From Faecalibacter rhinopitheci (GTDB taxonomy: Bacteria; Bacteroidota; Bacteroidia; Flavobacteriales; Weeksellaceae), in contig NZ_JADGIK010000009.1 of the NCBI RefSeq assembly GCF_015234135.1, forward strand, positions 1-62,737: a stretch of 62,737 nucleotides of DNA, read 5' to 3'. This document shows, piece after piece, positions 17,075-26,746 of the stretch. Each line of letters starts with the position of its first letter. Position 1 is the stretch's first letter. A program made the translations under genes and the position numbers. The notes below the pieces were generated by a model. That model was not told where the DNA came from and did not search any database. It saw only the letters and a list, made by a program, of their open reading frames with translations.

Positions 17075-19213
17075 ATGAAAGTTTGTATTGCCGAGAAACC
17101 AAGTGTTGCTAAAGATATTGCTAAAGTAATAGGTGCCACTCAACGAAAAGATGGGTATTATGAAGGAAACGGTTACCAAGTAACTTGGACTTTTGGCCAT
17201 TTATGTACTTTGAAGGAACCACAAGATTATAATAAAGACTGGAAAAGTTGGGATTTAAATTTCTTGCCCATGATACCTTCATCTTTTGGAATAAAGGTGA
17301 TTGATGATAAAGGTGTAAAGAAACAATTTAAAATTATTGAAAATCTTGTAACAAATACTAATGTAGAAGAGATTATAAATTGTGGCGATGCAGGACAAGA
17401 AGGAGAATTAATTCAGAGATGGGTATTGCTTAAAGCAAAATCTAAAGCGCCTATTAAGCGTTTGTGGATTTCATCGTTAACAGAAGAGGCAATAAAAGAA
17501 GGCTTTTTAAATCTAAAACCAGGCGAAAATTACTCTAATCTTTTTGCGGCTGGACAAGCACGTGCAATTGGAGATTGGTTATTAGGAATGAATGCTACAC
17601 GTTTGTTCACTAAAAAATTTGCTCCTCCAAAAACTGTATTATCTATTGGTAGAGTTCAAACGCCAACTTTGGCTATGATTGTCAATCGCCAAAAAGAAAT
17701 AAATGCTTTTGATTCTGAAGAATATTGGGAATTAAAAACCATCTATAAAACTGTTGAATTTACGGCTATTATTCCTCGTTTAAAAAATGAAGAAACAGCG
17801 AATAAAGGTTTAGCATTTGTAAAAAATCGTGAGTTTGAAATTATAAATTTTGAAGTAAAGGAAGGTAAAGAGAAAAATCCACGTTTATTTGATTTAACCT
17901 CTTTACAGGTAGAAGCGAATAAAAAATATTCATATTCTGCTGAGAACACCTTAAAATATATCCAAAGTTTGTATGAAAAAAAGTTCGTTACATACCCACG
18001 TGTAGATACAACTTATTTATCAGAAGATATTTATCCTAAAGTACCAGGTATTTTACAAAAGTTAATCGCTTATCAACCTTTAGTTGCACCCTTATTGACT
18101 CAGCCTATTCCAAAGTCGAAAGCTGTTTTTGATGATGCAAAAGTAACTGATCACCATGCTATTATTCCAACTGAGATATTTCCACAAGGACTTAATATTG
18201 ATGAAAAACGAATTTACGATTTAGTTGCACGTCGTTTTATTGCTGTTTTCTACCCAGAATGTAAAGTTGCTAATACAAATGTAGAAGGTAGAGTAGAAAA
18301 TGAGGATAAAAATGGCAAAATGAATAATGTCGATTTTAAAGCGACTGGGAAACAAATCCTAGAAATGGGTTGGAGAGAAGTTTACGCAAAAGATAAACAA
18401 GACGACAAAAAAGGAGAAGAGGAGAAAATAATGCCAATTTTCGAAATCGGGGAAAAAGGTCCTCATGATCCATTTATCCATAAAGGTAAAACTACTCCAC
18501 CAAAATATTATTCGGAAGCTACATTGTTGCGTGCCATGGAAACTGCAGGTAAGCAAATTGATGATGATGAGATGAGAGATCTAATGAAAGATAATGGAAT
18601 AGGTCGACCATCTACACGTGCTAATATTATAGAAACACTTTTTAGAAGAAAATACATAGAGAAAAGAAAACGTAATATTATAGCTACTCAGACAGGAATG
18701 GATTTAATAGATACCATACAAGATGAGTTACTTAAATCTCCTGAACTTACAGGGATTTGGGAAAGAAAATTACGATTAATAGAACGTGGAGAGTATCAAT
18801 TAGATACTTTTAAAGCGGAACTTATAGAGATGGTTACCAATCTTACAACCTCTGTAAAGAAAAGTTATTATCGTCCAATAGCTTCTCACGTTATTCAAAA
18901 AGTTGATGTAAAAGAAGTTAAACCTAAGAAGGAAAAGGAAAAAATAGAAATTGAAGGATCTACATGCCCAAAATGTAAAACTCATAACTTAATGAAGGGG
19001 AAAACAGCATTTGGATGTGAAAATTTTAAAATTTGTGGGTTTATTATTCCTTTTGAAATTGGCGGAAAGAAGTTAACACCTAATCAAGTTTTTCAGTTAA
19101 TTACAAAACAAAAAACGACAAAAATTAAAGGATTCGTCAATCAAACAACTGGACAAAAATTTGATGCAAAGCTGGTTATAAATCCTGATTATACAATCGG
19201 ATATGAAATGTAA
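17075..19213 (+). CDS. topB: DNA topoisomerase III (type IA)
   Basis: The N-terminal Toprim domain starts MKVCIAEKPSVAKDIAKVIG and contains NCGDAGQEGELIQRW. The catalytic tyrosine lies in VTYPRVDTTYLS (about residue 307). IGRPSTRANIIETL is the conserved late motif. A C-terminal zinc-ribbon-like segment (CPKCKTHNLM ... GCENFKICGF) follows. It relaxes negative supercoils and decatenates DNA. The stop codon abuts the stop codon of the convergent WYL gene with no spacer. Confidence 0.95.
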   Translation: MKVCIAEKPSVAKDIAKVIGATQRKDGYYEGNGYQVTWTFGHLCTLKEPQDYNKDWKSWDLNFLPMIPSSFGIKVIDDKGVKKQFKIIENLVTNTNVEEIINCGDAGQEGELIQRWVLLKAKSKAPIKRLWISSLTEEAIKEGFLNLKPGENYSNLFAAGQARAIGDWLLGMNATRLFTKKFAPPKTVLSIGRVQTPTLAMIVNRQKEINAFDSEEYWELKTIYKTVEFTAIIPRLKNEETANKGLAFVKNREFEIINFEVKEGKEKNPRLFDLTSLQVEANKKYSYSAENTLKYIQSLYEKKFVTYPRVDTTYLSEDIYPKVPGILQKLIAYQPLVAPLLTQPIPKSKAVFDDAKVTDHHAIIPTEIFPQGLNIDEKRIYDLVARRFIAVFYPECKVANTNVEGRVENEDKNGKMNNVDFKATGKQILEMGWREVYAKDKQDDKKGEEEKIMPIFEIGEKGPHDPFIHKGKTTPPKYYSEATLLRAMETAGKQIDDDEMRDLMKDNGIGRPSTRANIIETLFRRKYIEKRKRNIIATQTGMDLIDTIQDELLKSPELTGIWERKLRLIERGEYQLDTFKAELIEMVTNLTTSVKKSYYRPIASHVIQKVDVKEVKPKKEKEKIEIEGSTCPKCKTHNLMKGKTAFGCENFKICGFIIPFEIGGKKLTPNQVFQLITKQKTTKIKGFVNQTTGQKFDAKLVINPDYTIGYEM

Positions 19214-20128
19214 TTATTTGTAATAATTGCTTAATACCGCTAAATGATCTTTAATTCGATCTTTTAAAATTTGAGGTTCTATAACTTTTACATATTTACC
19301 CATAGATAATATTTCACTTACAAAATCGGTTGAAATATATACTTTAAGACCGATGATAATTTTGTCTTTAGATTTTTTTACGATATGTTGCGAGCTGTGT
19401 AAGGGCAAAGTCTCTAGATATGCAGCTTGTATTTTATCTACTTCTAGTTGTACTGTGTAAGGATCTTCTGTGGTAGGAGCAATAATACCAAAGCAGTGTT
19501 GATACTTTTCTTCATAATCAAACTCAATAATTTTATCAATTTTTTCTTTTAGTTTCGCAACTTTGGACATGCGGTCTAAGCCAAAGTTTTTTATAAAATT
19601 GCCATCTTCCGCAATTAAATACCATCTATTATTAAATTCTTTAATAGCAATAGGATTTACTTTTCGGGTAGTTTCTTTATTCTCCCCAAATTTTAGATAA
19701 GTAAATTCTAATTTGTTCTTTTTCTGAATAGCTTGTATAATTTCGGGTAAAAATTCTGCTCTTTTAGGCTGTCTTTTTTCTAGATAAACAATATTATCTA
19801 AGGAGTTGGTTAATTTTAGCGCTGCAAAACTGTTTATTTCTTCAATAGTTTTAAGGAATAAATCTGATCCATAATCATTCTGTTCAATATAATATCCTTT
19901 GTTAAGTCTACTATATATAATATCAATACCCAAAACAGTCCTAATTTCTTTAATATCACGTTGTAATGTACGTTTAGAAAAATTAAATTCTAACATATCA
20001 TCATATACTCTCATCATTTCGAACTGATCTTCTAGGAAAGAACTTAATTCTTCAAATGAACAATATTTTTGTTGAGATAATTTTCTCACAATATTAAAGT
20101 AACGAGCTATATATCCTTGTTTTGACAT
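19214..20128 (-). CDS. WYL-domain transcriptional regulator
   Basis: The N-terminal part is a helix-turn-helix region (FSKRTLQRDIKEIRTVLGIDI). The middle holds a WYL core (KVNPIAIKEFNNRWYLIAED) and the C-terminus is a WCX-type ligand-binding extension. Such proteins bind DNA and sense nucleic-acid or nucleotide ligands, but the target here is unknown. It is convergent and end-to-end with topB. Confidence 0.85.
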   Translation of the reverse strand: MSKQGYIARYFNIVRKLSQQKYCSFEELSSFLEDQFEMMRVYDDMLEFNFSKRTLQRDIKEIRTVLGIDIIYSRLNKGYYIEQNDYGSDLFLKTIEEINSFAALKLTNSLDNIVYLEKRQPKRAEFLPEIIQAIQKKNKLEFTYLKFGENKETTRKVNPIAIKEFNNRWYLIAEDGNFIKNFGLDRMSKVAKLKEKIDKIIEFDYEEKYQHCFGIIAPTTEDPYTVQLEVDKIQAAYLETLPLHSSQHIVKKSKDKIIIGLKVYISTDFVSEILSMGKYVKVIEPQILKDRIKDHLAVLSNYYK

Positions 20129-20167
20129 TAAAATTGACTTTGAACAAATTTATTGAAATATACTCCA

Positions 20168-20200
20168 AAAAAAAATAACACATCTGTTGATGTGTTATTT
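20168..20200 (-). terminator. terminator of the 20235-20849 gene
   Basis: A perfect 12-bp stem AAATAACACATC / GATGTGTTATTT is followed by a T-tract when read on the minus strand. Confidence 0.85.
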
Positions 20201-20234
20201 AAAATCATGTATCTAAAAAAGGATGTGAAAATGC

Positions 20235-20849
20235 TTACTGTATCGAGATTTCAGCGTTTTCTATACTTGGTTGTTCTAATTGAATATTTGTATCAATCTC
20301 AACTTTTTCAATAAAGTCCGATAATTTATTTACAATTTCTGTATTTGAGTTTGAATCATTTTTCGTTTCAATACTTATAAACATTGCTGGAGCAGCATTA
20401 TCTTGGATATATTCTGATTCTGCTTGAAAAACCCCTTCATTTTTGATTACATTGTTATCAAATGATTCTGTTAATAATCTAGCAGTCGTAAGGGAGTTAT
20501 CAAAATGTTTATTATTTTTTGAAACAACTGCCGTTACAAGATTCTCTGTTTTAGTTGCATTTTTAAAACTTACAGTCATAATAACTTCTGGTTTCAGACT
20601 ATCTAGTACAGCTTGTTTTTTTGTATCATCCATACCATTCGTTATCGTTTTCCACTCTAATACTTTTACATCTTCTTTTTGATTAAGAGTCTCAATTGAT
20701 TCTCTAAAAGATTGTGTCAAATTTTGATTATTAGTTGTTTCAATATTATCAACAATATCTACAATAATTACTTTAGGTTCTTTGTCTGTAAAAGAGAATG
20801 CCATAAATCCTGCAAAGGTTAAAGCAACACTTTTTAATAAAGTTTTCAT
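20235..20849 (-). CDS. exported protein with degenerate N-acetylmuramoyl-amidase-like fold (tentative)
   Basis: A signal peptide (about residues 1-19) is followed by about 185 residues whose order of segments recalls Amidase_3. These are VIIVDIVDN where the first zinc histidine motif would be, NLTQSFRESIETLNQ as the helix, EVIMTVSFKN in place of the usual D-L-F-V-S-I-H-A-N strand, and PAMFISIETKNDSNSN in place of the PAVLVE-G-F-x-S-N motif. None of the zinc-binding His/Glu residues is visible, so if the relation is real the domain is catalytically dead. It is monocistronic with its own terminator. Confidence in the fold is low; export is clear. Confidence 0.5.
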   Translation of the reverse strand: MKTLLKSVALTFAGFMAFSFTDKEPKVIIVDIVDNIETTNNQNLTQSFRESIETLNQKEDVKVLEWKTITNGMDDTKKQAVLDSLKPEVIMTVSFKNATKTENLVTAVVSKNNKHFDNSLTTARLLTESFDNNVIKNEGVFQAESEYIQDNAAPAMFISIETKNDSNSNTEIVNKLSDFIEKVEIDTNIQLEQPSIENAEISIQ

Positions 20850-20941
20850 ATGCTCAATTTTTATAATAATTTGTTAAGTACTTAAATACATTTACCATTC
20901 CATTAAATCTTAATAAATGATAAAGAATGTTATAATTATCT

Positions 20942-20976
20942 AAAAAAAGAAAAGTATGCTTAGAAAGCATACTTTT
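20942..20976 (-). terminator. terminator downstream of the TPR gene
   Basis: AAAAGTATGCT pairs with AGCATACTTTT around 5 nt. The A-tract to the left supplies the minus-strand T run. Confidence 0.85.
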
Positions 20977-21000
20977 AAAAAATTGAAATATATATTTATA

Positions 21001-21714
21001 TTATTGAGTGATTGTTTGGAAGAAATCTTCTACTTTTTCTTTACCAGCTTCGTCTAGACTTCCATGTAGATCATCATAAATGATTTCTAATTCGTCTTGA
21101 GAGTAAGTCTTAAGAACTGGAGAACTTATTTCTAAGAATTTTTCCACAGGTTCTAAAGCACGTGAACGTAAAAATACCTCATCAGAATTATTCACTCTCA
21201 TATAAATCTGTTTCAGAAGCTGAAATTGTTCTTTAGCTAATTCGATTTCATCTACAGAGATTAGCGTAATCATGTAATGTAAAATCAATTGTACAGAAGG
21301 CATATTTTTTTGCGTTCCATAATGTGTATATTTTTCTAAAGCAACCTCAAATAAAGATTTACTTCTTTCAAAATTTCTATTTAATGCTGCACAAATAACG
21401 GCGTTGAAATAATCGTCAGAATTTGTAGAGTTTTCTGATAGATTAAAGAAAGCTTCATCAGCTTTTTCAAAATCTTGTTGACTATAATAAGATAATGCAA
21501 TTAATTTTTTTGCGTCATATAGTTGTTTAGGATCGTGGCTGTCTAAAAGTCCATTACAAATTTTAATACACATGTCGAATGCTCCTTGACTGAAAAGATC
21601 ACGTGCTGTATTTAAGATAGAATTCGTAGCGTGCTTCTCATGTGCTTTCTCATACATTTCGCGACGAGCGCGCATAACATCCGCGTACGTGATATAGTCG
21701 TAATTAATATTCAT
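21001..21714 (-). CDS. cytoplasmic TPR-like helical repeat protein
   Basis: This 237-aa protein has no signal peptide. It has repeated helical pairs such as ARDLFSQGAFDMCIKICNGLLD, LIALSYYSQQDFEKADEAFFNL and AALNRNFERSKSLFEVALEKY, typical of tetratricopeptide repeats. The role is unknown. It follows tcdA by 53 nt and may be read from the tatD-tcdA unit. Confidence 0.75.
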   Translation of the reverse strand: MNINYDYITYADVMRARREMYEKAHEKHATNSILNTARDLFSQGAFDMCIKICNGLLDSHDPKQLYDAKKLIALSYYSQQDFEKADEAFFNLSENSTNSDDYFNAVICAALNRNFERSKSLFEVALEKYTHYGTQKNMPSVQLILHYMITLISVDEIELAKEQFQLLKQIYMRVNNSDEVFLRSRALEPVEKFLEISSPVLKTYSQDELEIIYDDLHGSLDEAGKEKVEDFFQTITQ

Positions 21715-21767
21715 TGGTTAATGTGTTTATTTAAAAACTCTAAATTATAAAAACACTTTTTAAAAAG

Positions 21768-22496
21768 CTATATTTCTTTATTCTTTTTAATTAAATGTTT
21801 GATTACAGTTTCTGCAGCATGTAAACCAAACAATGCAGGCATCCAACTGTTAGTACCATAAAATGATTTTTTATAATTTTTCCCATCCGTTAATTTTACA
21901 GATGATTCATCTGGCATTTCTGTTGTAAAAACTGCTTTTACACCTTTATTAATTTTTTCTTTTTTTAGTCTTTTGCGTATATTTTTAGCTAACGGACAAA
22001 CTTCAGTTTTACTGATATCTTTTACAGTAACTTTACTTGCTAACATTTTACCTCCCGCTCCCATACAGCTCACTACTTTTATTTTCTTACGCTTAGCAGC
22101 AATAATTAAATTTAGCTTAGGTGTAACAGAATCAATACAATCCATGACATAGTCAAATTCTTCTGTTACGATTTCATGGGTACGTTCTGGAGATAAAAAT
22201 TCATTAATGCGTGTTAAATTTAATTCTGGATTAATATCCATTAATCTGTCACCAACGACATCAACTTTATGAAAATCTACGGTTGAATGTAACGCAGGTA
22301 ATTGTCTATTGATGTTCGTGATATCTACTGTATCTCCATCAACAATTGTTAAGTTTCCAACACCAGCGCGTACGATAAACTCTGCAGCAAACGATCCCAC
22401 ACCACCTAAACCTACTATTAATACATTAGAATTTTTAAGGTTTTCTAACCCTTGTTCTTTAAATAGTAGTTCAGCTCTTTCTTGCCAAATAGCCAT
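21768..22496 (-). CDS. tcdA: tRNA threonylcarbamoyladenosine dehydratase (TcdA/CsdL)
   Basis: This E1-like ThiF-fold enzyme cyclises t6A37 of tRNA to ct6A using ATP. The Rossmann motif VLIVGLGGVGSFAAEFIVRAG, the DGDTVDITNINRQ segment and VMDCIDSVTPKLNLI are characteristic. SCMGAGGKMLASKV is the TcdA-specific stretch replacing the catalytic cysteine region of MoeB. It starts 15 nt after tatD ends. Confidence 0.9.
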   Translation of the reverse strand: MAIWQERAELLFKEQGLENLKNSNVLIVGLGGVGSFAAEFIVRAGVGNLTIVDGDTVDITNINRQLPALHSTVDFHKVDVVGDRLMDINPELNLTRINEFLSPERTHEIVTEEFDYVMDCIDSVTPKLNLIIAAKRKKIKVVSCMGAGGKMLASKVTVKDISKTEVCPLAKNIRKRLKKEKINKGVKAVFTTEMPDESSVKLTDGKNYKKSFYGTNSWMPALFGLHAAETVIKHLIKKNKEI

Positions 22497-22511
22497 ATAG
22501 TCTAAATTATT

Positions 22512-23168
22512 TTATATAATATTATTTCCGAAAATCGTTTTAAAATTACATTGTGTAATTTGCGAAATAACCTTTACTGAGGTATTTCTAATTTCAGCAG
22601 CTTTATGATAAATTTCCTCAATTGGAACTTGACTATTATCATTTTCAAGGAAAAAATCATTTTCTGAAATTTCTGCAAATATAGTTTGTAACTTTTTGTT
22701 ATGAAGTAAATCTTTCCCAAATGATAATTTACACTTATTTTTTATGAGTTGTTGTGCTACGTTATCATTTTTATTAAATCCATGAAAAATAAAAGGCATG
22801 GTATATTTCATATCTTTCTGGATTTTTAAAATTTCTTGATGAGCTCTTACACAATGAATAATTAAAGGAGTATTATATTTTTTTGCGATTTCTAATTGTC
22901 TTTTAAAAACGGTGATTTGTAAATCAAAATCTACAGCGCATAATTTATCTAACCCAATTTCTCCTATAGCTAAACATTTTTGATCTGATAACTTGTGCTC
23001 GATTTTACTTAAATCCTTCTCAATTGATGAGTCCGTGATAAAAATTGGATGGATACCAATGGAATAAAATGACTGATTTAAATGGAAATCCCATGGATAT
23101 TGATTAAGAATATTCAATGTAGAATTTTCATCTTTAGGAAGATGATGTGTATGTATGTTTATCAGCAT
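22512..23168 (-). CDS. TatD-family metal-dependent hydrolase
   Basis: The metal ligands are visible as NIHTHHLPK near the N-terminus, AIGEIGLDKLC (Glu/Asp), PLIIHCVRAH and PFIFHGF. At 218 aa it is slightly short compared with the usual 250-260, and the C-terminal TatD helix is abbreviated. Family members are DNA/RNA nucleases or have unknown substrates. It is probably co-transcribed with tcdA. Confidence 0.82.
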   Translation of the reverse strand: MLINIHTHHLPKDENSTLNILNQYPWDFHLNQSFYSIGIHPIFITDSSIEKDLSKIEHKLSDQKCLAIGEIGLDKLCAVDFDLQITVFKRQLEIAKKYNTPLIIHCVRAHQEILKIQKDMKYTMPFIFHGFNKNDNVAQQLIKNKCKLSFGKDLLHNKKLQTIFAEISENDFFLENDNSQVPIEEIYHKAAEIRNTSVKVISQITQCNFKTIFGNNII

Positions 23169-23239
23169 ATAAATATTACTTGATGTAAAGATAAAAAAAT
23201 AAAAAACGGTTTATTTAGGAATGGATTTTGGAGCTATAA

Positions 23240-24655
23240 ATGCGCATGAAAAATAAATTTGAAGATACAGATCCAAAAATATTAAAGTATTTACCTTGGT
23301 TAGCAGCTACTGCACTATTTATGCAAGCTTTAGACGGTACAATTCTAAACACAGCTTTGCCAACAATAGCAATAGAATTAGATCAATCCCCCTTAAAATT
23401 ACAATCAATAATCGTAGCATATACTTTAACGGTTGCATTATTAATTCCGTTAAGTGGATGGTTGTCTGATAAGTATGGGACTAAAAAAATATTTCAGCTT
23501 GCTGTGGCTTTATTTACAGTAGGTTCAATATGTTGTGCTATATCGCCTAATTTATTAACACTTGTACTTTCAAGAGTTTTACAAGCAGTAGGTGGATCTA
23601 TGATGGTCCCCGTTGCCCGATTAGCAATATTATACGCATACCCTAAAGAAAAACTGCTAAAGGTTATTAATTTTATCACAATTCCAGCTATGGTTGGTCC
23701 TTTGCTAGGCCCAAGTTTGGGAGGTGTATTGGTGGAAACGTTATCATGGCATTGGATATTTTTAGTAAATATTCCATTCGGTATATTTTTAATATGGATG
23801 TCTAGATTTGGTATACCCGATTTTAAGAAACCTGTGTTTAAATTCGATATGAAAGGATTAATCCTCTTTGGAGGTGGCGTAACTTTATTAACCTTATTAT
23901 TAGAATTAATCTCAACTAAATTAATTTCGACTCTATTCCTTGTAATAATAGCTTTAGCAACAATTTTATTTTTAGCGGTATATGTATTTTATTCTAATAG
24001 AAAAAATCATCCTTTAATAGATCTAAAATTATTTAAAATAAGAACTCTTAAAATAGGGATTATAGGTAATATTATTACAAGATTAGGAATAGGAGGAATG
24101 CCTTTTCTAATTCCATTATTATTACAAGTAGGGTATGGATATACTCCTACAGTAGCAGGACTCATGATGATACCTTCAGCATTAAGTAGTATTATGGCAA
24201 AATCATTGGTTGTTCCTATTGTTAATAAATTAGGTTACAGGAATATGCTAATAGGAAATACATTTATTTTAGGCGTATTAATCTGTTTGTTTTTCTTTGT
24301 AAGGTCGGATTCTCCTCTAGAATATTTGTTGCCTTTATTATTTGTTCATGGAGGAATTAGTGCAATCCAATTTACAGCAATGAATACCTTATCGTTGGCT
24401 GATTTAGATTATACTAATTCTAGTGAAGGAAATAGTGTATTAACAATCACACAACAACTTTCGCAGACTTTTAGTATATCAGTTGCTTCATTGATTTTAG
24501 GGATGTTTAAAAATATGGAAAGTTTAACTAATGGTGTTGATGTACAAGCGTTCAGATATTCATTTCTATTTTTAGGGATTTTAACTGTATTATCTACCTT
24601 AATATTTATCCAATTAAAACCAACTGATGGAATGAGCATGTCAGGACACAAATAA
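23240..24655 (+). CDS. MFS multidrug exporter, DHA2 (14-TM) family
   Basis: The 471-aa integral membrane protein starts with WLAATALFMQALDGTILNTALPTIA, the motif D1 region of DHA2 drug:H+ antiporters. LSGWLSDKYGTKKIFQLA (motif A) and VGPLLGPSLGGVLV (motif C) follow. MdtD/EmrB-like proteins export toxic compounds; the substrate is not predictable. It is divergent from tatD with a spacer of about 70 bp. A second in-frame ATG is at 23246. Confidence 0.88.
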   Translation: MRMKNKFEDTDPKILKYLPWLAATALFMQALDGTILNTALPTIAIELDQSPLKLQSIIVAYTLTVALLIPLSGWLSDKYGTKKIFQLAVALFTVGSICCAISPNLLTLVLSRVLQAVGGSMMVPVARLAILYAYPKEKLLKVINFITIPAMVGPLLGPSLGGVLVETLSWHWIFLVNIPFGIFLIWMSRFGIPDFKKPVFKFDMKGLILFGGGVTLLTLLLELISTKLISTLFLVIIALATILFLAVYVFYSNRKNHPLIDLKLFKIRTLKIGIIGNIITRLGIGGMPFLIPLLLQVGYGYTPTVAGLMMIPSALSSIMAKSLVVPIVNKLGYRNMLIGNTFILGVLICLFFFVRSDSPLEYLLPLLFVHGGISAIQFTAMNTLSLADLDYTNSSEGNSVLTITQQLSQTFSISVASLILGMFKNMESLTNGVDVQAFRYSFLFLGILTVLSTLIFIQLKPTDGMSMSGHK

Positions 24656-24683
24656 AAAAGGTTTACTTTTATTAAGTAAACCT
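24653..24683. terminator. terminator between convergent MFS and asparaginase genes
   Basis: The stem AGGTTTACTT / AAGTAAACCT has a T-tract on the minus strand (asparaginase side) and a weaker one on the plus strand. Confidence 0.85.
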
Positions 24684-24688
24684 ATAAA

Positions 24689-25726
24689 TTAATTATAATA
24701 GTGGTGTCTTAATTCACCTTTTTGGTTAGTTTCATATTGTAATCTAAATTCTTCGGGTGTTAAATCTTGTCCTAAAAGATATACAGCTTTAGTAATTGCA
24801 GCTTCCATCGTTAAATCATAACTAGAAATTGCACCCATTTTTAATAAAGCATCGCTTGTTGCATAACGGCCGATTTCTACCATTCCGCCAGAACATTGCG
24901 TATTAATGATAAGATGAATACCTTGTTCTACTTTCTCTTGTAATAAATTTATAAACCATTGGTCTGTAAATATATTACCAGTCCCAAAGGCTTCTATAAT
25001 AAAAGCTTTTGTACAAGGAGCATTTAAAACACTTTCTATAAAACAACGATTCATTCCTGGGAAAATTTTTAGAACTCCCACATCAGCACAAAGCTTTTTA
25101 TTAAAATTTAAAGGTCCTTTAATCTCTTTAGATAAAAGTAAATTTTCTTTAACTTCTAAATGAACACCAGAAACTCCGATAATTGGGTAATTTGGAGATT
25201 CGAAGGCATCAAAGTTTTCTGCATTAATCTTAGTTGCACGATTGGCACGGAAAAGTTTATACTCAAAATATATGCATACTTCTTGAATAATGGGTTGATC
25301 TTTTTTTCTTAAAGCGGCTAATTGAATAGATGTAATTAGATTTTCTTTGGCATCCGTACGTAGATCCCCAATCGGTAATTGTGAACCAGTAAAAATGATA
25401 GGTTTATCCAAATTTTCTACCATAAAACTAAGTGCAGATGCTGTATAAGCCATAGTATCTGTACCATGAAGAATAACAAAACCATCATAATTAGCATAAT
25501 TATCTTCAATAATATTGGCAATTTCTATCCAATATTCTGGTTTCATATCAGAGGAGTCAATTGGAGTTTCAAAACTATGATATTCAATTTTACAATCTAA
25601 TAAAGATAATTCAGGAATCTGTTTTAATAAATTGTCAAAGTTAAAAGGTTTCAAAGATTGATCACCATAATCTTTGGCCATACCAATAGTTCCACCTGTA
25701 TATACTAAAAGAATTTTTGTTTGCAT
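24689..25726 (-). CDS. ansA: type I (cytoplasmic) L-asparaginase
   Basis: It hydrolyses asparagine to aspartate and ammonia. The nucleophile threonine lies in LLVYTGGTIGM at the N-terminus and the second catalytic motif is VILHGTDTMAYTASAL. No signal peptide is present, consistent with the cytoplasmic type. It is transcribed convergently with the MFS gene. Confidence 0.93.
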   Translation of the reverse strand: MQTKILLVYTGGTIGMAKDYGDQSLKPFNFDNLLKQIPELSLLDCKIEYHSFETPIDSSDMKPEYWIEIANIIEDNYANYDGFVILHGTDTMAYTASALSFMVENLDKPIIFTGSQLPIGDLRTDAKENLITSIQLAALRKKDQPIIQEVCIYFEYKLFRANRATKINAENFDAFESPNYPIIGVSGVHLEVKENLLLSKEIKGPLNFNKKLCADVGVLKIFPGMNRCFIESVLNAPCTKAFIIEAFGTGNIFTDQWFINLLQEKVEQGIHLIINTQCSGGMVEIGRYATSDALLKMGAISSYDLTMEAAITKAVYLLGQDLTPEEFRLQYETNQKGELRHHYYN

Positions 25727-25846
25727 GAGTTTTGAAAATATGCCTAAAATTAAATATTTTAAAAAAGATGTACAACTCTATTAACATTCTCTGATTTTTA
25801 GTAAATTGTTACTTTTATATAATAAATTAATAATACAGTTAGAAAG

Positions 25847-26680
25847 ATGAAATATTTTGCATTAATGTTATCGCTATTATTTACAGGGTCTGTATTTGGT
25901 CAGGAAAACGAAGGGTTATTTGCAGTAGAATATGAAATGAATGGGCAACAGATGAATTCTTTTGGGTATTCAGTGGAAAATTGTTCACAAACTCTAGTTC
26001 ATAATACATGGCAAAATTGGGTACTGAACAAAGGTGGAAACTTTAATATTTTAAAAAAATATGAAGCAAATAATCTACAATTCAAAAATTCAGAAGATAA
26101 ATACAAAGTTATTTTAAGCATTGTTGAGGATACTCCTGTTAAATTCACCTTAATAAATACGTTAATTGATCAGAATGGCATGTATTTTTCAGAGAACAAT
26201 CCAAGTTTTAATGAAATCTATGAAAAGCTAAAAGATTTATCTTATCAAACTCGTAGAGCATGTGTCAGAAATAATTTGAAAGTTGCAAATGAATCTATGA
26301 TAAGAGTAAGTAAACAAAATGTTGACTTACAAACAAAAAAAGGTAACTCAATTAAATCATATCTAAAATCAAGTAATGAATTATTAAAACTTGAAAATAA
26401 AAAAAATCTATTAGGCGAAAAACTTGATTTAATAGAAAATCAACTAGAACGCGCTACTGAAGATAAAAAAGTTGAGGTTCTTATGAAAAAGAAAGATAAA
26501 GTAGAATCTAATTTTCATAGTGTTGATGGAAAAATTCAGACTTTAACAGCTAAAGTTACTATGTCAGAGGAAACGAGCCAGGCGCTAGATGAGCAAATAG
26601 ATCAAGTAACATCTCAATTACAAACTCAACGTTCTAATATTGAAAATTTAAAAACTAAATTTAATTCAATTGAACGTTAA
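25847..26680 (+). CDS. exported coiled-coil protein of unknown function
   Basis: A signal peptide (about 1-19, ending VFGQ) is followed by a globular part of about 120 residues with two cysteines (ENCSQ, RACVR). Heptad-rich helices from about residue 150 to the end (LENKKNLLGEKLDLIENQLERA...) form a long periplasmic coiled coil. The next gene (BON-LysM) starts 66 nt downstream with no terminator between them. Confidence 0.7.
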   Translation: MKYFALMLSLLFTGSVFGQENEGLFAVEYEMNGQQMNSFGYSVENCSQTLVHNTWQNWVLNKGGNFNILKKYEANNLQFKNSEDKYKVILSIVEDTPVKFTLINTLIDQNGMYFSENNPSFNEIYEKLKDLSYQTRRACVRNNLKVANESMIRVSKQNVDLQTKKGNSIKSYLKSSNELLKLENKKNLLGEKLDLIENQLERATEDKKVEVLMKKKDKVESNFHSVDGKIQTLTAKVTMSEETSQALDEQIDQVTSQLQTQRSNIENLKTKFNSIER

Positions 26681-26746
26681 GAATAAAAAAAGACTTATAT
26701 TTAAAATAGGTATAAAACTTAATATTAATCAATAAACTAAACAACT

